A DNA stretch of 64,000 nucleotides from Parapristionchus giblindavisi. Lineage: Eukaryota > Nematoda > Chromadorea > Rhabditida > Diplogasteridae. Below are positions 34,302 to 48,429 of this stretch, piece after piece. The notes beneath the pieces are model-generated. The model saw nothing but the letters and a program-made list of their open reading frames with translations. It did not search any database and was not told the DNA's origin. Position numbers and translations under genes: made by a program. The stretch is taken from contig CALSFV010000104.1 in NCBI GenBank assembly GCA_943737045.1, positions 186,001 to 250,000 of the forward strand. The letters are read 5' to 3'. Numbering within the stretch: the stretch's first letter is position 1; every line of letters starts with the position of its first letter.

Positions 34302-37300
34302 TAATTTTGTACTTCGGTCATTATAGCAGCAGTAAAATATCACAGCTCGACATGACCTGAAGTGTGTCTCATTCAGAATTTTTTCCTCTTTCACATAGTA
34401 TATTACTCGATAAGTATCATTGACAATTAGACTTGTAACGAATTATTTTGTACCAAAAACAGAGAGTATTGAAAGATAAATTTACATATTGGCCGTACTG
34501 ACCACTTTGAAATAGTCTATCTTATTCAGAATTTTTCGCTCTTTCATTTGGTATATGACACGATAGGTTTCATTTTCATTTTCATATTTCTCAAGTTATC
34601 TTGATCATATCAGAGTAAAAGCTACTTTTGTACTTCGGTCATTATAGCAGCAGTAAAATATCACAGCTCGACATGACCCGAAGTGTGTCTCATTCAGAAT
34701 TTTTTCCTCTTTCACATAGTATATTACTCGATAAGTATCATTGACAATTAGACTTGTAACGAATTATTTTGTACCAAAAACAGAGAGTATTGAAAGATAA
34801 ATTTACATATTGGCCGTACTGACCACTTTGAAATAGTTTATCTTATTCAGAATTTTTCGCTCTTTCATTTGGTATATGACACGATAGGTTTCATTTTCAT
34901 TTTCATATTTCTCAAGTTATCTTGATCATATCAGAGTAAAAGCTACTTTTGTACTTCGGTCATTATAGCAGCAGTAAAATATCACAGCTCGACATGACCT
35001 GAAGTGTGTCTCATTCAGAATTTTGTCCTCTTTCACATAGTATATTACACGATAAGTATCATTGACAATTAGACTTGTAACGAATTATTTTGTACCAAAA
35101 ACAGAGAGTATTGAAAGATAAATTTGCATATTGGCCGTACTGACCACTTTGAAATAGTTTATCTTATTCAGAATTTTTCGCTCTTTCATTTGGTATATGA
35201 CACGATAGGTTTCATTTTCATTTTCATATTTCTCAAGTTATCTTGATCATATCAGAGTAAAAGCTACTTTAGTACTTCGGTCATTATAGCAGCAGTAAAA
35301 TATCACAGCTCGACATGACCTGAAGTGTGTCTCATTCAGAATTTTTTCCTCTTTCACATAGTATATTACTCGATAAGTATCATTGACAATTAGACTTGTA
35401 ACGAATTATTTTGTACCAAAAACAGAGAGTATTGAAAGATAAATTTACATATTGGCCGTACTGACCACTTTGAAATAGTTTATCTTATTCAGAATTTTTC
35501 GCTCTTTCATTTGGTATATGACACGATAGGTTTCATTTTCATTTTCATATTTCTCAGTTATCTTGATCATATCAGAGTAAAAGCTAATTTTGTACTTCGA
35601 TCATTATAGCAGCAGTAAAATATCACAGCTCGACATGACCTGAAGTGTGTCTCATTCAGAATTTTTTCCTCTTTCACATAGTATATTACTCGATAAGTAT
35701 CATTGACAATTAGACTTGTAACGAATTATTTTGTACCAAAAACAGAGAGTATTGAAAGATAAATTTACATATTGGCCGTACTGACCACTTTGAAATAGTT
35801 TATCTTATTCAGAATTTTTCGCTCTTTCATTTGGTATATGACACGATAGGTTTCATTTTCATTTTCATATTTCTCAAGTTATCTTGATCATATCAGAGTA
35901 AAAGCTAATTTTGTACTTCGGTCATTATAGCAGCAGTAAAATATCACAGCTCGACATGACCTGAAGTGTGTCTCATTCAGAATTTTTTTCCTCTTTCACA
36001 TAGTATATTACTCGATAAGTATCATTGACAATTAGACTTGTAACGAATTATTTTGTACCAAAAACAGAGAGTATTGAAAGATAAATTTACATATTGGCCG
36101 TACTGACCACTTTGAAATAGTTTATCTTATTCAGAATTTTTCGCTCTTTCATTTGGTATATGACACGATAGGTTTCATTTTCAATTTCATTTTTCTCAAG
36201 TTATCTTGATCATATCAGAGTAAAAGCTACTTTTGTACTTCGGTCATTATAGCAGCAGTAAAATATTACAGCTCGACATGACCTGAAGTGTGTCTCATTC
36301 AGAATTTTTTCCTCTTTCACATAGTATATCACTCGATAAGTATCATTGACAATTAGACTTGTAACGAATTATTTTGTACCAAAAACAGAGAGTATTGAAA
36401 GATAAATTTACATATTGGCCGTACTGACCACTTTGAAATAGTTTATCTTATTCAGAATTTTTCGCTCTTTCATTTGGTATATGACACGATAGGTTTCATT
36501 TTCATTTTCATATTTCTCAAGTTATCTTGATCATATCAGAGTAAAAGCTACTTTTGTACTTCGGTCATTATAGCAGCAGTAAAATATCACAGCTCGACAT
36601 GACCTGAAGTGTGTCTCATTCAGAATTTTTTCCTCTTTCACATAGTATATTACTCGATAAGTATCATTGACAATTAGACTTGTAACGAATTATTTTGTAC
36701 CAAAAACAGAGAGTATTGAAAGATAAATTTACATATTGGCCGTACTGACCACTTTGAAATAGTTTATCTTATTCAGAATTTTTCGCTCTTTCATTTGGTA
36801 TATGACACGATAGGTTTCATTTTCATTTTCATTTTTCTCAAGTTATCTTGATCATATCAGAGTAAAAGCTACTTTTGTACTTCGGTCATTATAGCAGCAG
36901 TAAAATATTACAGCTCGACATGACCTGAAGTGTGTCTCATTCAGAATTTTTTCCTCTTTCACATAGTATATCACTCGATAAGTATCATTGACAATTAGAC
37001 TTGTAACGAATTATTTTGTACCAAAAACAGAGAGTATTGAAAGATAAATTTACATATTGGCCGTACTGACCACTTTGAAATAGTCTATCTTATTCAGAAT
37101 TTTTCGCTCTTTCATTTGGTATATGACACGATAGGTTTCATTTTCATTTTCATATTTCTCAAGTTATCTTGATCATATCAGAGTAAAAGCTAATTTTGTA
37201 CTTCGGTCATTATAGCAGCAGTAAAATATCACAGCTCGACATGACCTGAAGTGTGTCTCATTCAGAATTTTTTCCTCTTTCACATAGTATATTACTCGAT

Positions 37301-39437
37301 AAGTATCATTGACAATTAGACTTGTAACGAATTATTTTGTACCAAAAACAGAGAGTATTGAAAGATAAATTTACATATTGGCCGTACTGACCACTTTGAA
37401 ATAGTCTATCTTATTCAGAATTTTTCGCTCTTTCATTTGGTATATGACACGATAGGTTTCATTTTCATTTTCATATTTCTCAAGTTATCTTGATCATATC
37501 AGAGTAAAAGCTACTTTTGTACTTCGGTCATTATAGCAGCAGTAAAATATCACAGCTCGACATGACCCGAAGTGTGTCTCATTCAGAATTTTTTCCTCTT
37601 TCACATAGTATATTACTCGATAAGTATCATTGACAATTAGACTTGTAACGAATTATTTTGTACCAAAAACAGAGAGTATTGAAAGATAAATTTACATATT
37701 GGCCGTACTGACCACTTTGAAATAGTTTATCTTATTCAGAATTTTTCGCTCTTTCATTTGGTATATGACACGATAGGTTTCATTTTCATTTTCATATTTC
37801 TCAAGTTATCTTGATCATATCAGAGTAAAAGCTACTTTTGTACTTCGGTCATTATAGCAGCAGTAAAATATCACAGCTCGACATGACCTGAAGTGTGTCT
37901 CATTCAGAATTTTGTCCTCTTTCACATAGTATATTACACGATAAGTATCATTGACAATTAGACTTGTAACGAATTATTTTGTACCAAAAACAGAGAGTAT
38001 TGAAAGATAAATTTGCATATTGGCCGTACTGACCACTTTGAAATAGTTTATCTTATTCAGAATTTTTCGCTCTTTCATTTGGTATATGACACGATAGGTT
38101 TCATTTTCATTTTCATATTTCTCAAGTTATCTTGATCATATCAGAGTAAAAGCTACTTTAGTACTTCGGTCATTATAGCAGCAGTAAAATATCACAGCTC
38201 GACATGACCTGAAGTGTGTCTCATTCAGAATTTTTTCCTCTTTCACATAGTATATTACTCGATAAGTATCATTGACAATTAGACTTGTAACGAATTATTT
38301 TGTACCAAAAACAGAGAGTATTGAAAGATAAATTTACATATTGGCCGTACTGACCACTTTGAAATAGTTTATCTTATTCAGAATTTTTCGCTCTTTCATT
38401 TGGTATATGACACGATAGGTTTCATTTTCATTTTCATATTTCTCAGTTATCTTGATCATATCAGAGTAAAAGCTAATTTTGTACTTCGATCATTATAGCA
38501 GCAGTAAAATATCACAGCTCGACATGACCTGAAGTGTGTCTCATTCAGAATTTTTTCCTCTTTCACATAGTATATTACTCGATAAGTATCATTGACAATT
38601 AGACTTGTAACGAATTATTTTGTACCAAAAACAGAGAGTATTGAAAGATAAATTTACATATTGGCCGTACTGACCACTTTGAAATAGTTTATCTTATTCA
38701 GAATTTTTCGCTCTTTCATTTGGTATATGACACGATAGGTTTCATTTTCATTTTCATATTTCTCAAGTTATCTTGATCATATCAGAGTAAAAGCTAATTT
38801 TGTACTTCGGTCATTATAGCAGCAGTAAAATATCACAGCTCGACATGACCTGAAGTGTGTCTCATTCAGAATTTTTTTCCTCTTTCACATAGTATATTAC
38901 TCGATAAGTATCATTGACAATTAGACTTGTAACGAATTATTTTGTACCAAAAACAGAGAGTATTGAAAGATAAATTTACATATTGGCCGTACTGACCACT
39001 TTGAAATAGTTTATCTTATTCAGAATTTTTCGCTCTTTCATTTGGTATATGACACGATAGGTTTCATTTTCAATTTCATTTTTCTCAAGTTATCTTGATC
39101 ATATCATAGTAAAAGCTACTTTTGTACTTCGGTCATTATAGCAGCAGTAAAATATTACAGCTCGACATGACCTGAAGTGTGTCTCATTCAGAATTTTTTC
39201 CTCTTTCACATAGTATATCACTCGATAAGTATCATTGACAATTAGACTTGTAACGAATTATTTTGTACCAAAAACAGAGAGTATTGAAAGATAAATTTAC
39301 ATATTGGCCGTACTGACCACTTTGAAATAGTTTATCTTATTCAGAATTTTTCGCTCTTTCATTTGGTATATGACACGATAGGTTTCATTTTCATTTTCAT
39401 ATTTCTCAAGTTATCTTGATCATATCAGAGTAAAAGC
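34302..39437 (+). repeat. 2889-bp period block (9 units), two copies
   Basis: Units 34302-36548 and 37191-39437 (2247 bp each) match in order: TAATTTTG; CCCGAAG; TTTTGTCCTC with TTACACGAT and TTTGCATATT; CTTTAGTAC with the 320-bp deletion; TAATTTTG/CGATC; TAATTTTG 322-bp with CAATTTC; TATATCAC. The offset is 2889. Units 36549 and 36870 fill the gap between the copies. The second copy has a private ATCATAGTAAAAG change near 39105. Confidence 0.9.
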
Positions 39438-42400
39438 TAATTTTGTACTTCGATCATTATAGCAGCAGTAAAATATCACAGCTCGACATGACCTGAAGTG
39501 TGTCTCATTCAGAATTTTTTCCTCTTTCACATAGTATATTACTCGATAAGTATCATTGACAATTAGACTTGTAACGAATTATTTTGTACCAAAAACAGAG
39601 AGTATTGAAAGATAAATTTACATATTGGCCGTACTGACCACTTTGAAATAGTTTATCTTATTCAGAATTTTTCGCTCTTTCATTTGGTATATGACACGAT
39701 AGGTTTCATTTTCATTTTCATATTTCTCAGTTATCTTGATCATATCAGAGTAAAAGCTAATTTTGTACTTCGATCATTATAGCAGCAGTAAAATATCACA
39801 GCTCGACATGACCTGAAGTGTGTCTCATTCAGAATTTTTTCCTCTTTCACATAGTATATTACTCGATAAGTATCATTGACAATTAGACTTGTAACGAATT
39901 ATTTTGTACCAAAAACAGAGAGTATTGAAAGATAAATTTACATATTGGCCGTACTGACCACTTTGAAATAGTTTATCTTATTCAGAATTTTTCGCTCTTT
40001 CATTTGGTATATGACACGATAGGTTTCATTTTCATTTTCATATTTCTCAAGTTATCTTGATCATATCAGAGTAAAAGCTAATTTTGTACTTCGGTCATTA
40101 TAGCAGCAGTAAAATATCACAGCTCGACATGACCTGAAGTGTGTCTCATTCAGAATTTTTTTCCTCTTTCACATAGTATATTACTCGATAAGTATCATTG
40201 ACAATTAGACTTGTAACGAATTATTTTGTACCAAAAACAGAGAGTATTGAAAGATAAATTTACATATTGGCCGTACTGACCACTTTGAAATAGTTTATCT
40301 TATTCAGAATTTTTCGCTCTTTCATTTGGTATATGACACGATAGGTTTCATTTTCAATTTCATTTTTCTCAAGTTATCTTGATCATATCAGAGTAAAAGC
40401 TACTTTTGTACTTCGGTCATTATAGCAGCAGTAAAATATTACAGCTCGACATGACCTGAAGTGTGTCTCATTCAGAATTTTTTCCTCTTTCACATAGTAT
40501 ATCACTCGATAAGTATCATTGACAATTAGACTTGTAACGAATTATTTTGTACCAAAAACAGAGAGTATTGAAAGATAAATTTACATATTGGCCGTACTGA
40601 CCACTTTGAAATAGTTTATCTTATTCAGAATTTTTCGCTCTTTCATTTGGTATATGACACGATAGGTTTCATTTTCATTTTCATATTTCTCAAGTTATCT
40701 TGATCATATCAGAGTAAAAGCTAATTTTGTACTTCGGTCATTATAGCAGCAGTAAAATATCACAGCTCGACATGACCTGAAGTGTGTCTCATTCAGAATT
40801 TTTTCCTCTTTCACATAGTATATCACTCGATAAGTATCATTGACAATTAGACTTGTAACGAATTATTTTGTACCAAAAACAGAGAGTATTGAAAGATAAA
40901 TTTACATATTGGCCGTACTGACCACTTTGAAATAGTTTATCTTATTCAGAATTTTTCGCTCTTTCATTTGGTATATGACACGATAGGTTTCATTTTCATT
41001 TTCATATTTCTCAAGTTATCTTGATCATATCAGAGTAAAAGCTAATTTTGTACTTCGGTCATTATAGCAGCAGTAAAATATCACAGCTCGACATGACCTG
41101 AAGTGTGTCTCATTCAGAATTTTTTTCCTCTTTCACATAGTATATTACTCGATAAGTATCATTGACAATTAGACTTGTAACGAATTATTTTGTACCAAAA
41201 ACAGAGAGTATTGAAAGATAAATTTACATATTGGCCGTACTGACCACTTTGAAATAGTTTATCTTATTCAGAATTTTTCGCTCTTTCATTTGGTATATGA
41301 CACGATAGGTTTCATTTTCAATTTCATTTTTCTCAAGTTATCTTGATCATATCAGAGTAAAAGCTACTTTTGTACTTCGGTCATTATAGCAGCAGTAAAA
41401 TATTACAGCTCGACATGACCTGAAGTGTGTCTCATTCAGAATTTTTTCCTCTTTCACATAGTATATCACTCGATAAGTATCATTGACAATTAGACTTGTA
41501 ACGAATTATTTTGTACCAAAAACAGAGAGTATTGAAAGATAAATTTACATATTGGCCGTACTGACCACTTTGAAATAGTTTATCTTATTCAGAATTTTTC
41601 GCTCTTTCATTTGGTATATGACACGATAGGTTTCATTTTCATTTTCATATTTCTCAAGTTATCTTGATCATATCAGAGTAAAAGCTAATTTTGTACTTCG
41701 ATCATTATAGCAGCAGTAAAATATCACAGCTCGACATGACCTGAAGTGTGTCTCATTCAGAATTTTTTCCTCTTTCACATAGTATATTACTCGATAAGTA
41801 TCATTGACAATTAGACTTGTAACGAATTATTTTGTACCAAAAACAGAGAGTATTGAAAGATAAATTTACATATTGGCCGTACTGACCACTTTGAAATAGT
41901 TTATCTTATTCAGAATTTTTCGCTCTTTCATTTGGTATATGACACGATAGGTTTCATTTTCATTTTCATATTTCTCAGTTATCTTGATCATATCAGAGTA
42001 AAAGCTAATTTTGTACTTCGATCATTATAGCAGCAGTAAAATATCACAGCTCGACATGACCTGAAGTGTGTCTCATTCAGAATTTTTTCCTCTTTCACAT
42101 AGTATATTACTCGATAAGTATCATTGACAATTAGACTTGTAACGAATTATTTTGTACCAAAAACAGAGAGTATTGAAAGATAAATTTACATATTGGCCGT
42201 ACTGACCACTTTGAAATAGTTTATCTTATTCAGAATTTTTCGCTCTTTCATTTGGTATATGACACGATAGGTTTCATTTTCATTTTCATATTTCTCAAGT
42301 TATCTTGATCATATCAGAGTAAAAGCTAATTTTGTACTTCGGTCATTATAGCAGCAGTAAAATATCACAGCTCGACATGACCTGAAGTGTGTCTCATTCA

Positions 42401-43933
42401 GAATTTTTTTCCTCTTTCACATAGTATATTACTCGATAAGTATCATTGACAATTAGACTTGTAACGAATTATTTTGTACCAAAAACAGAGAGTATTGAAA
42501 GATAAATTTACATATTGGCCGTACTGACCACTTTGAAATAGTTTATCTTATTCAGAATTTTTCGCTCTTTCATTTGGTATATGACACGATAGGTTTCATT
42601 TTCAATTTCATTTTTCTCAAGTTATCTTGATCATATCAGAGTAAAAGCTACTTTTGTACTTCGGTCATTATAGCAGCAGTAAAATATTACAGCTCGACAT
42701 GACCTGAAGTGTGTCTCATTCAGAATTTTTTCCTCTTTCACATAGTATATCACTCGATAAGTATCATTGACAATTAGACTTGTAACGAATTATTTTGTAC
42801 CAAAAACAGAGAGTATTGAAAGATAAATTTACATATTGGCCGTACTGACCACTTTGAAATAGTTTATCTTATTCAGAATTTTTCGCTCTTTCATTTGGTA
42901 TATGACACGATAGGTTTCATTTTCATTTTCATATTTCTCAAGTTATCTTGATCATATCAGAGTAAAAGCTAATTTTGTACTTCGATCATTATAGCAGCAG
43001 TAAAATATCACAGCTCGACATGACCTGAAGTGTGTCTCATTCAGAATTTTTTCCTCTTTCACATAGTATATTACTCGATAAGTATCATTGACAATTAGAC
43101 TTGTAACGAATTATTTTGTACCAAAAACAGAGAGTATTGAAAGATAAATTTACATATTGGCCGTACTGACCACTTTGAAATAGTTTATCTTATTCAGAAT
43201 TTTTCGCTCTTTCATTTGGTATATGACACGATAGGTTTCATTTTCATTTTCATATTTCTCAAGTTATCTTGATCATATCAGAGTAAAAGCTAATTTTGTA
43301 CTTCGGTCATTATAGCAGCAGTAAAATATCACAGCTCGACATGACCTGAAGTGTGTCTCATTCAGAATTTTTTTCCTCTTTCACATAGTATATTACTCGA
43401 TAAGTATCATTGACAATTAGACTTGTAACGAATTATTTTGTACCAAAAACAGAGAGTATTGAAAGATAAATTTACATATTGGCCGTACTGACCACTTTGA
43501 AATAGTTTATCTTATTCAGAATTTTTCGCTCTTTCATTTGGTATATGACACGATAGGTTTCATTTTCATTTTCATTTTTCTCAAGTTATCTTGATCATAT
43601 CAGAGTAAAAGCTACTTTTGTACTTCGGTCATTATAGCAGCAGTAAAATATTACAGCTCGACATGACCTGAAGTGTGTCTCATTCAGAATTTTTTCCTCT
43701 TTCACATAGTATATCACTCGATAAGTATCATTGACAATTAGACTTGTAACGAATTATTTTGTACCAAAAACAGAGAATATTGAAAGATAAATTTACATAT
43801 TGGCCGTACTGATCACTTTGAAATAGTTTATCTTATTCAGAATTTTTCGCTCTTTCATTTGGTATATGACACGACAGGTTTCATTTTCATTTTCATTTTT
43901 CTCAAGTTATCTTGATCATATCAGAGTAAAAGC
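38154..43933 (+). repeat. 1284-bp tetramers of 320/321/322/321-bp units, alternating with trimers
   Basis: Tetramers with lengths 320, 321, 322 and 321 occupy 38154-39437, 39438-40721 and 41686-42969. Trimers of similar type fill 40722-41685 and 42970-43933. Within each group the 320-bp unit ends TTCTCAGTTATC, the 322-bp unit has a 7-T run and usually CAATTTC, and the last unit has GTAAAATATTAC and TATATCAC. The 320 and 322 lengths cancel within a tetramer, so its period stays exactly 4 x 321. Confidence 0.85.
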
Positions 43934-44576
43934 TACTTTTGTACTTCGGTCATTATAGCAGCAGTAAAATATTACAGCTCGACATGACCTGAAGTGTGTC
44001 TCATTCAGAATTTTTTTCCTCTTTCACATAGTATATTACTCGATAAGTATCATTGACAATTAGACTTGTAACGAATTATTTTGTACCAAAAACAGAGAGT
44101 ATTGAAAGATAAATTTACATATTGGCCGTACTGACCACTTTGAAATAGTCTATCTTATTCAGAATTTTTCGCTCTTTCATTTGGTATATGACACGATAGG
44201 TTTCATTTTCATTTTCATATTTCTCAAGTTATCTTGATCATATCAGAGTAAAAGCTACTTTTGTACTTCGGTCATTATAGCAGCAGTAAAATATCACAGC
44301 TCGACATGACCCGAAGTGTGTCTCATTCAGAATTTTTTCCTCTTTCACATAGTATATTACTCGATAAGTATCATTGACAATTAGACTTGTAACGAATTAT
44401 TTTGTACCAAAAACAGAGAGTATTGAAAGATAAATTTACATATTGGCCGTACTGACCACTTTGAAATAGTTTATCTTATTCAGAATTTTTCGCTCTTTCA
44501 TTTGGTATATGACACGATAGGTTTCATTTTCATTTTCATATTTCTCAAGTTATCTTGATCATATCAGAGTAAAAGC

Positions 44577-44897
44577 TACTTTTGTACTTCGGTCATTATA
44601 GCAGCAGTAAAATATCACGGCTCGACATGACCTGAAGTGTGTCTCATTCAGAATTTTTTCCTCTTTCACATAGTATATTACTCGATAAGTATCATTGACA
44701 ATTAGACTTGTAACGAATTATTTTGTACCAAAAACAGAGAGTATTGAAAGATAAATTTGCATATTGGCCGTACTGACCACTTTGAAATAGTTTATCTTAT
44801 TCAGAATTTTTCGCTCTTTCATTTGGTATATGACACGATAAGTTTCATTTTCATTTTCATATTTCTCAAGTTATCTTGCTCATATCAGAGTAAAAGC
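44577..44897 (+). repeat. CACGGCTC-type unit holding a chance 64-codon open frame (copy 1)
   Basis: Relative to the consensus it has A to G in CACGGCTC, TTTACA to TTTGCA, GATAGG to GATAAG and CTTGATC to CTTGCTC. The second change makes a TTG codon at 44757. The fourth turns TGA at unit position 301 into TGC, which leaves 64 codons open to the TGA in CGACATGACC. I read this as coincidence and not a gene. Sister units lie at 46183 and 47467. Confidence 0.85.
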
Positions 44898-46182
44898 TAC
44901 TTTTGTACTTCGGTCATTATAGCAGCAGTAAAATATCACAGCTCGACATGACCTGAAGTGTGTCTTATTCAGAATTTTTTCCTCTTTCACATAGTATATT
45001 ACTCGATAAGTATCATTGACAATTAGACTTGTAACGAATTATTTTGTACCAAAAACAGAGAGTATTGAAAGATAAATTTACATATTGGCCGTACTGACCA
45101 CTTTGAAATAGTCTATCTTATTCAGAATTTTTCGCTCTTTCATTTGGTATATGACACGATAGGTTTCATTTTCATTTTCATTTTTCTCAAGTTATCTTGA
45201 TCATATCAGAGTAAAAGCTACTTTTGTACTTCGGTCATTATAGCAGCAGTAAAATATTACAGCTCGACATGACCTGAAGTGTGTCTCATTCAGAATTTTT
45301 TCCTCTTTCACATAGTATATCACTCGATAAGTATCATTGACAATTAGACTTGTAACGAATTATTTTGTACCAAAAACAGAGAATATTGAAAGATAAATTT
45401 ACATATTGGCCGTACTGATCACTTTGAAATAGTTTATCTTATTCAGAATTTTTCGCTCTTTCATTTGGTATATGACACGACAGGTTTCATTTTCATTTTC
45501 ATTTTTCTCAAGTTATCTTGATCATATCAGAGTAAAAGCTACTTTTGTACTTCGGTCATTATAGCAGCAGTAAAATATTACAGCTCGACATGACCTGAAG
45601 TGTGTCTCATTCAGAATTTTTTTCCTCTTTCACATAGTATATTACTCGATAAGTATCATTGACAATTAGACTTGTAACGAATTATTTTGTACCAAAAACA
45701 GAGAGTATTGAAAGATAAATTTACATATTGGCCGTACTGACCACTTTGAAATAGTCTATCTTATTCAGAATTTTTCGCTCTTTCATTTGGTATATGACAC
45801 GATAGGTTTCATTTTCATTTTCATATTTCTCAAGTTATCTTGATCATATCAGAGTAAAAGCTACTTTTGTACTTCGGTCATTATAGCAGCAGTAAAATAT
45901 CACAGCTCGACATGACCCGAAGTGTGTCTCATTCAGAATTTTTTCCTCTTTCACATAGTATATTACTCGATAAGTATCATTGACAATTAGACTTGTAACG
46001 AATTATTTTGTACCAAAAACAGAGAGTATTGAAAGATAAATTTACATATTGGCCGTACTGACCACTTTGAAATAGTTTATCTTATTCAGAATTTTTCGCT
46101 CTTTCATTTGGTATATGACACGATAGGTTTCATTTTCATTTTCATATTTCTCAAGTTATCTTGATCATATCAGAGTAAAAGC

Positions 46183-46503
46183 TACTTTTGTACTTCGGTC
46201 ATTATAGCAGCAGTAAAATATCACGGCTCGACATGACCTGAAGTGTGTCTCATTCAGAATTTTTTCCTCTTTCACATAGTATATTACTCGATAAGTATCA
46301 TTGACAATTAGACTTGTAACGAATTATTTTGTACCAAAAACAGAGAGTATTGAAAGATAAATTTGCATATTGGCCGTACTGACCACTTTGAAATAGTTTA
46401 TCTTATTCAGAATTTTTCGCTCTTTCATTTGGTATATGACACGATAAGTTTCATTTTCATTTTCATATTTCTCAAGTTATCTTGCTCATATCAGAGTAAA
46501 AGC
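46183..46503 (+). repeat. CACGGCTC-type unit (copy 2)
   Basis: Same four private changes as the unit at 44577, and the same chance open frame, here starting at 46363. It lies 1606 bp after copy 1 as part of the 1606-bp HOR. Confidence 0.85.
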
Positions 46504-47466
46504 TACTTTTGTACTTCGGTCATTATAGCAGCAGTAAAATATCACAGCTCGACATGACCTGAAGTGTGTCTTATTCAGAATTTTTTCCTCTTTCACATAG
46601 TATATTACTCGATAAGTATCATTGACAATTAGACTTGTAACGAATTATTTTGTACCAAAAACAGAGAGTATTGAAAGATAAATTTACATATTGGCCGTAC
46701 TGACCACTTTGAAATAGTCTATCTTATTCAGAATTTTTCGCTCTTTCATTTGGTATATGACACGATAGGTTTCATTTTCATTTTCATATTTCTCAAGTTA
46801 TCTTGATCATATCAGAGTAAAAGCTACTTTTGTACTTCGGTCATTATAGCAGCAGTAAAATATCACAGCTCGACATGACCTGAAGTGTGTCTCATTCAGA
46901 ATTTTTTCCTCTTTCACATAGTATATTACTCGATAAGTATCATTGACAATTAGACTTGTAACGAATTATTTTGTACCAAAAACAGAGAGTATTGAAAGAT
47001 AAATTTACATATTGGCCGTACTGACCACTTTGAAATAGTTTATCTTATTCAGAATTTTTCGCTCTTTCATTTGGTATATGACACGATAGGTTTCATTTTC
47101 ATTTTCATATTTCTCAAGTTATCTTGATCATATCAGAGTAAAAGCTAATTTTGTACTTCGATCATTATAGCAGCAGTAAAATATCACAGCTCGACATGAC
47201 CTGAAGTGTGTCTCATTCAGAATTTTTTCCTCTTTCACATAGTATATTACTCGATAAGTATCATTGACAATTAGACTTGTAACGAATAATTTTGTACCAA
47301 AAACAGAGAGTATTGAAAGATAAATTTACATATTGGCCGTACTGACCACTTTGAAATAGTTTATCTTATTCAGAATTTTTCGCTCTTTCATTTGGTATAT
47401 GACACGATAGGTTTCATTTTCATTTTCATTATTCTCAAGTTATCTTGATCATATCAGAGTAAAAGC

Positions 47467-47787
47467 TACTTTTGTACTTCGGTCATTATAGCAGCAGTAA
47501 AATATCACGGCTCGACATGACCTGAAGTGTGTCTCATTCAGAATTTTTTCCTCTTTCACATAGTATATTACTCGATAAGTATCATTGACAATTAGACTTG
47601 TAACGAATTATTTTGTACCAAAAACAGAGAGTATTGAAAGATAAATTTGCATATTGGCCGTACTGACCACTTTGAAATAGTTTATCTTATTCAGAATTTT
47701 TCGCTCTTTCATTTGGTATATGACACGATAAGTTTCATTTTCATTTTCATATTTCTCAAGTTATCTTGCTCATATCAGAGTAAAAGC
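47467..47787 (+). repeat. CACGGCTC-type unit (copy 3)
   Basis: Same four private changes, with the open frame starting at 47647. It lies 1284 bp after copy 2 as part of the 1284-bp HOR, so one variant unit was spread first by one HOR type and then by another. Confidence 0.85.
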
Positions 47788-48429
47788 TACTTTTGTACTT
47801 CGGTCATTATAGCAGCAGTAAAATATCACAGCTCGACATGACCTGAAGTGTGTCTTATTCAGAATTTTTTCCTCTTTCACATAGTATATTACTCGATAAG
47901 TATCATTGACAATTAGACTTGTAACGAATTATTTTGTACCAAAAACAGAGAGTATTGAAAGATAAATTTACATATTGGCCGTACTGACCACTTTGAAATA
48001 GTCTATCTTATTCAGAATTTTTCGCTCTTTCATTTGGTATATGACACGATAGGTTTCATTTTCATTTTCATATTTCTCAAGTTATCTTGATCATATCAGA
48101 GTAAAAGCTACTTTTGTACTTCGGTCATTATAGCAGCAGTAAAATATCACAGCTCGACATGACCTGAAGTGTGTCTCATTCAGAATTTTTTCCTCTTTCA
48201 CATAGTATATTACTCGATAAGTATCATTGACAATTAGACTTGTAACGAATTATTTTGTACCAAAAACAGAGAGTATTGAAAGATAAATTTACATATTGGC
48301 CGTACTGACCACTTTGAAATAGTTTATCTTATTCAGAATTTTTCGCTCTTTCATTTGGTATATGACACGATAGGTTTCATTTTCATTTTCATATTTCTCA
48401 AGTTATCTTGATCATATCAGAGTAAAAGC

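Larger units (their letters stand above)
43613..46824 (+). repeat. 1606-bp HOR (5 units), two tandem copies
   Basis: Copies are 43613-45218 and 45219-46824. Order: GAGAATATTG with CTGATCAC and GACAGGTTT; 322-bp unit with GTCTATC; CCCGAAG; CACGGCTC with TTTGCATATT, ATAAGTTT and CTTGCTC; TTATTCAG with GTCTATC. The last units differ at CATTTTTCTC (44898) versus CATATTTCTC (46504). Confidence 0.9.

Noticed and set aside
44757..47841. Three identical 64-codon open frames at 44757-44951, 46363-46557 and 47647-47841
   Set aside because: They lie in copies of one variant repeat unit. The start is TTG, made by one base change, and the frame is open only because a second change removes a TGA present in almost all other units. 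In the same frame a consensus unit has three TGA and one TAG. No ribosome-binding context, domain or codon pattern supports a gene, and the identity of the three copies is explained by HOR duplication.
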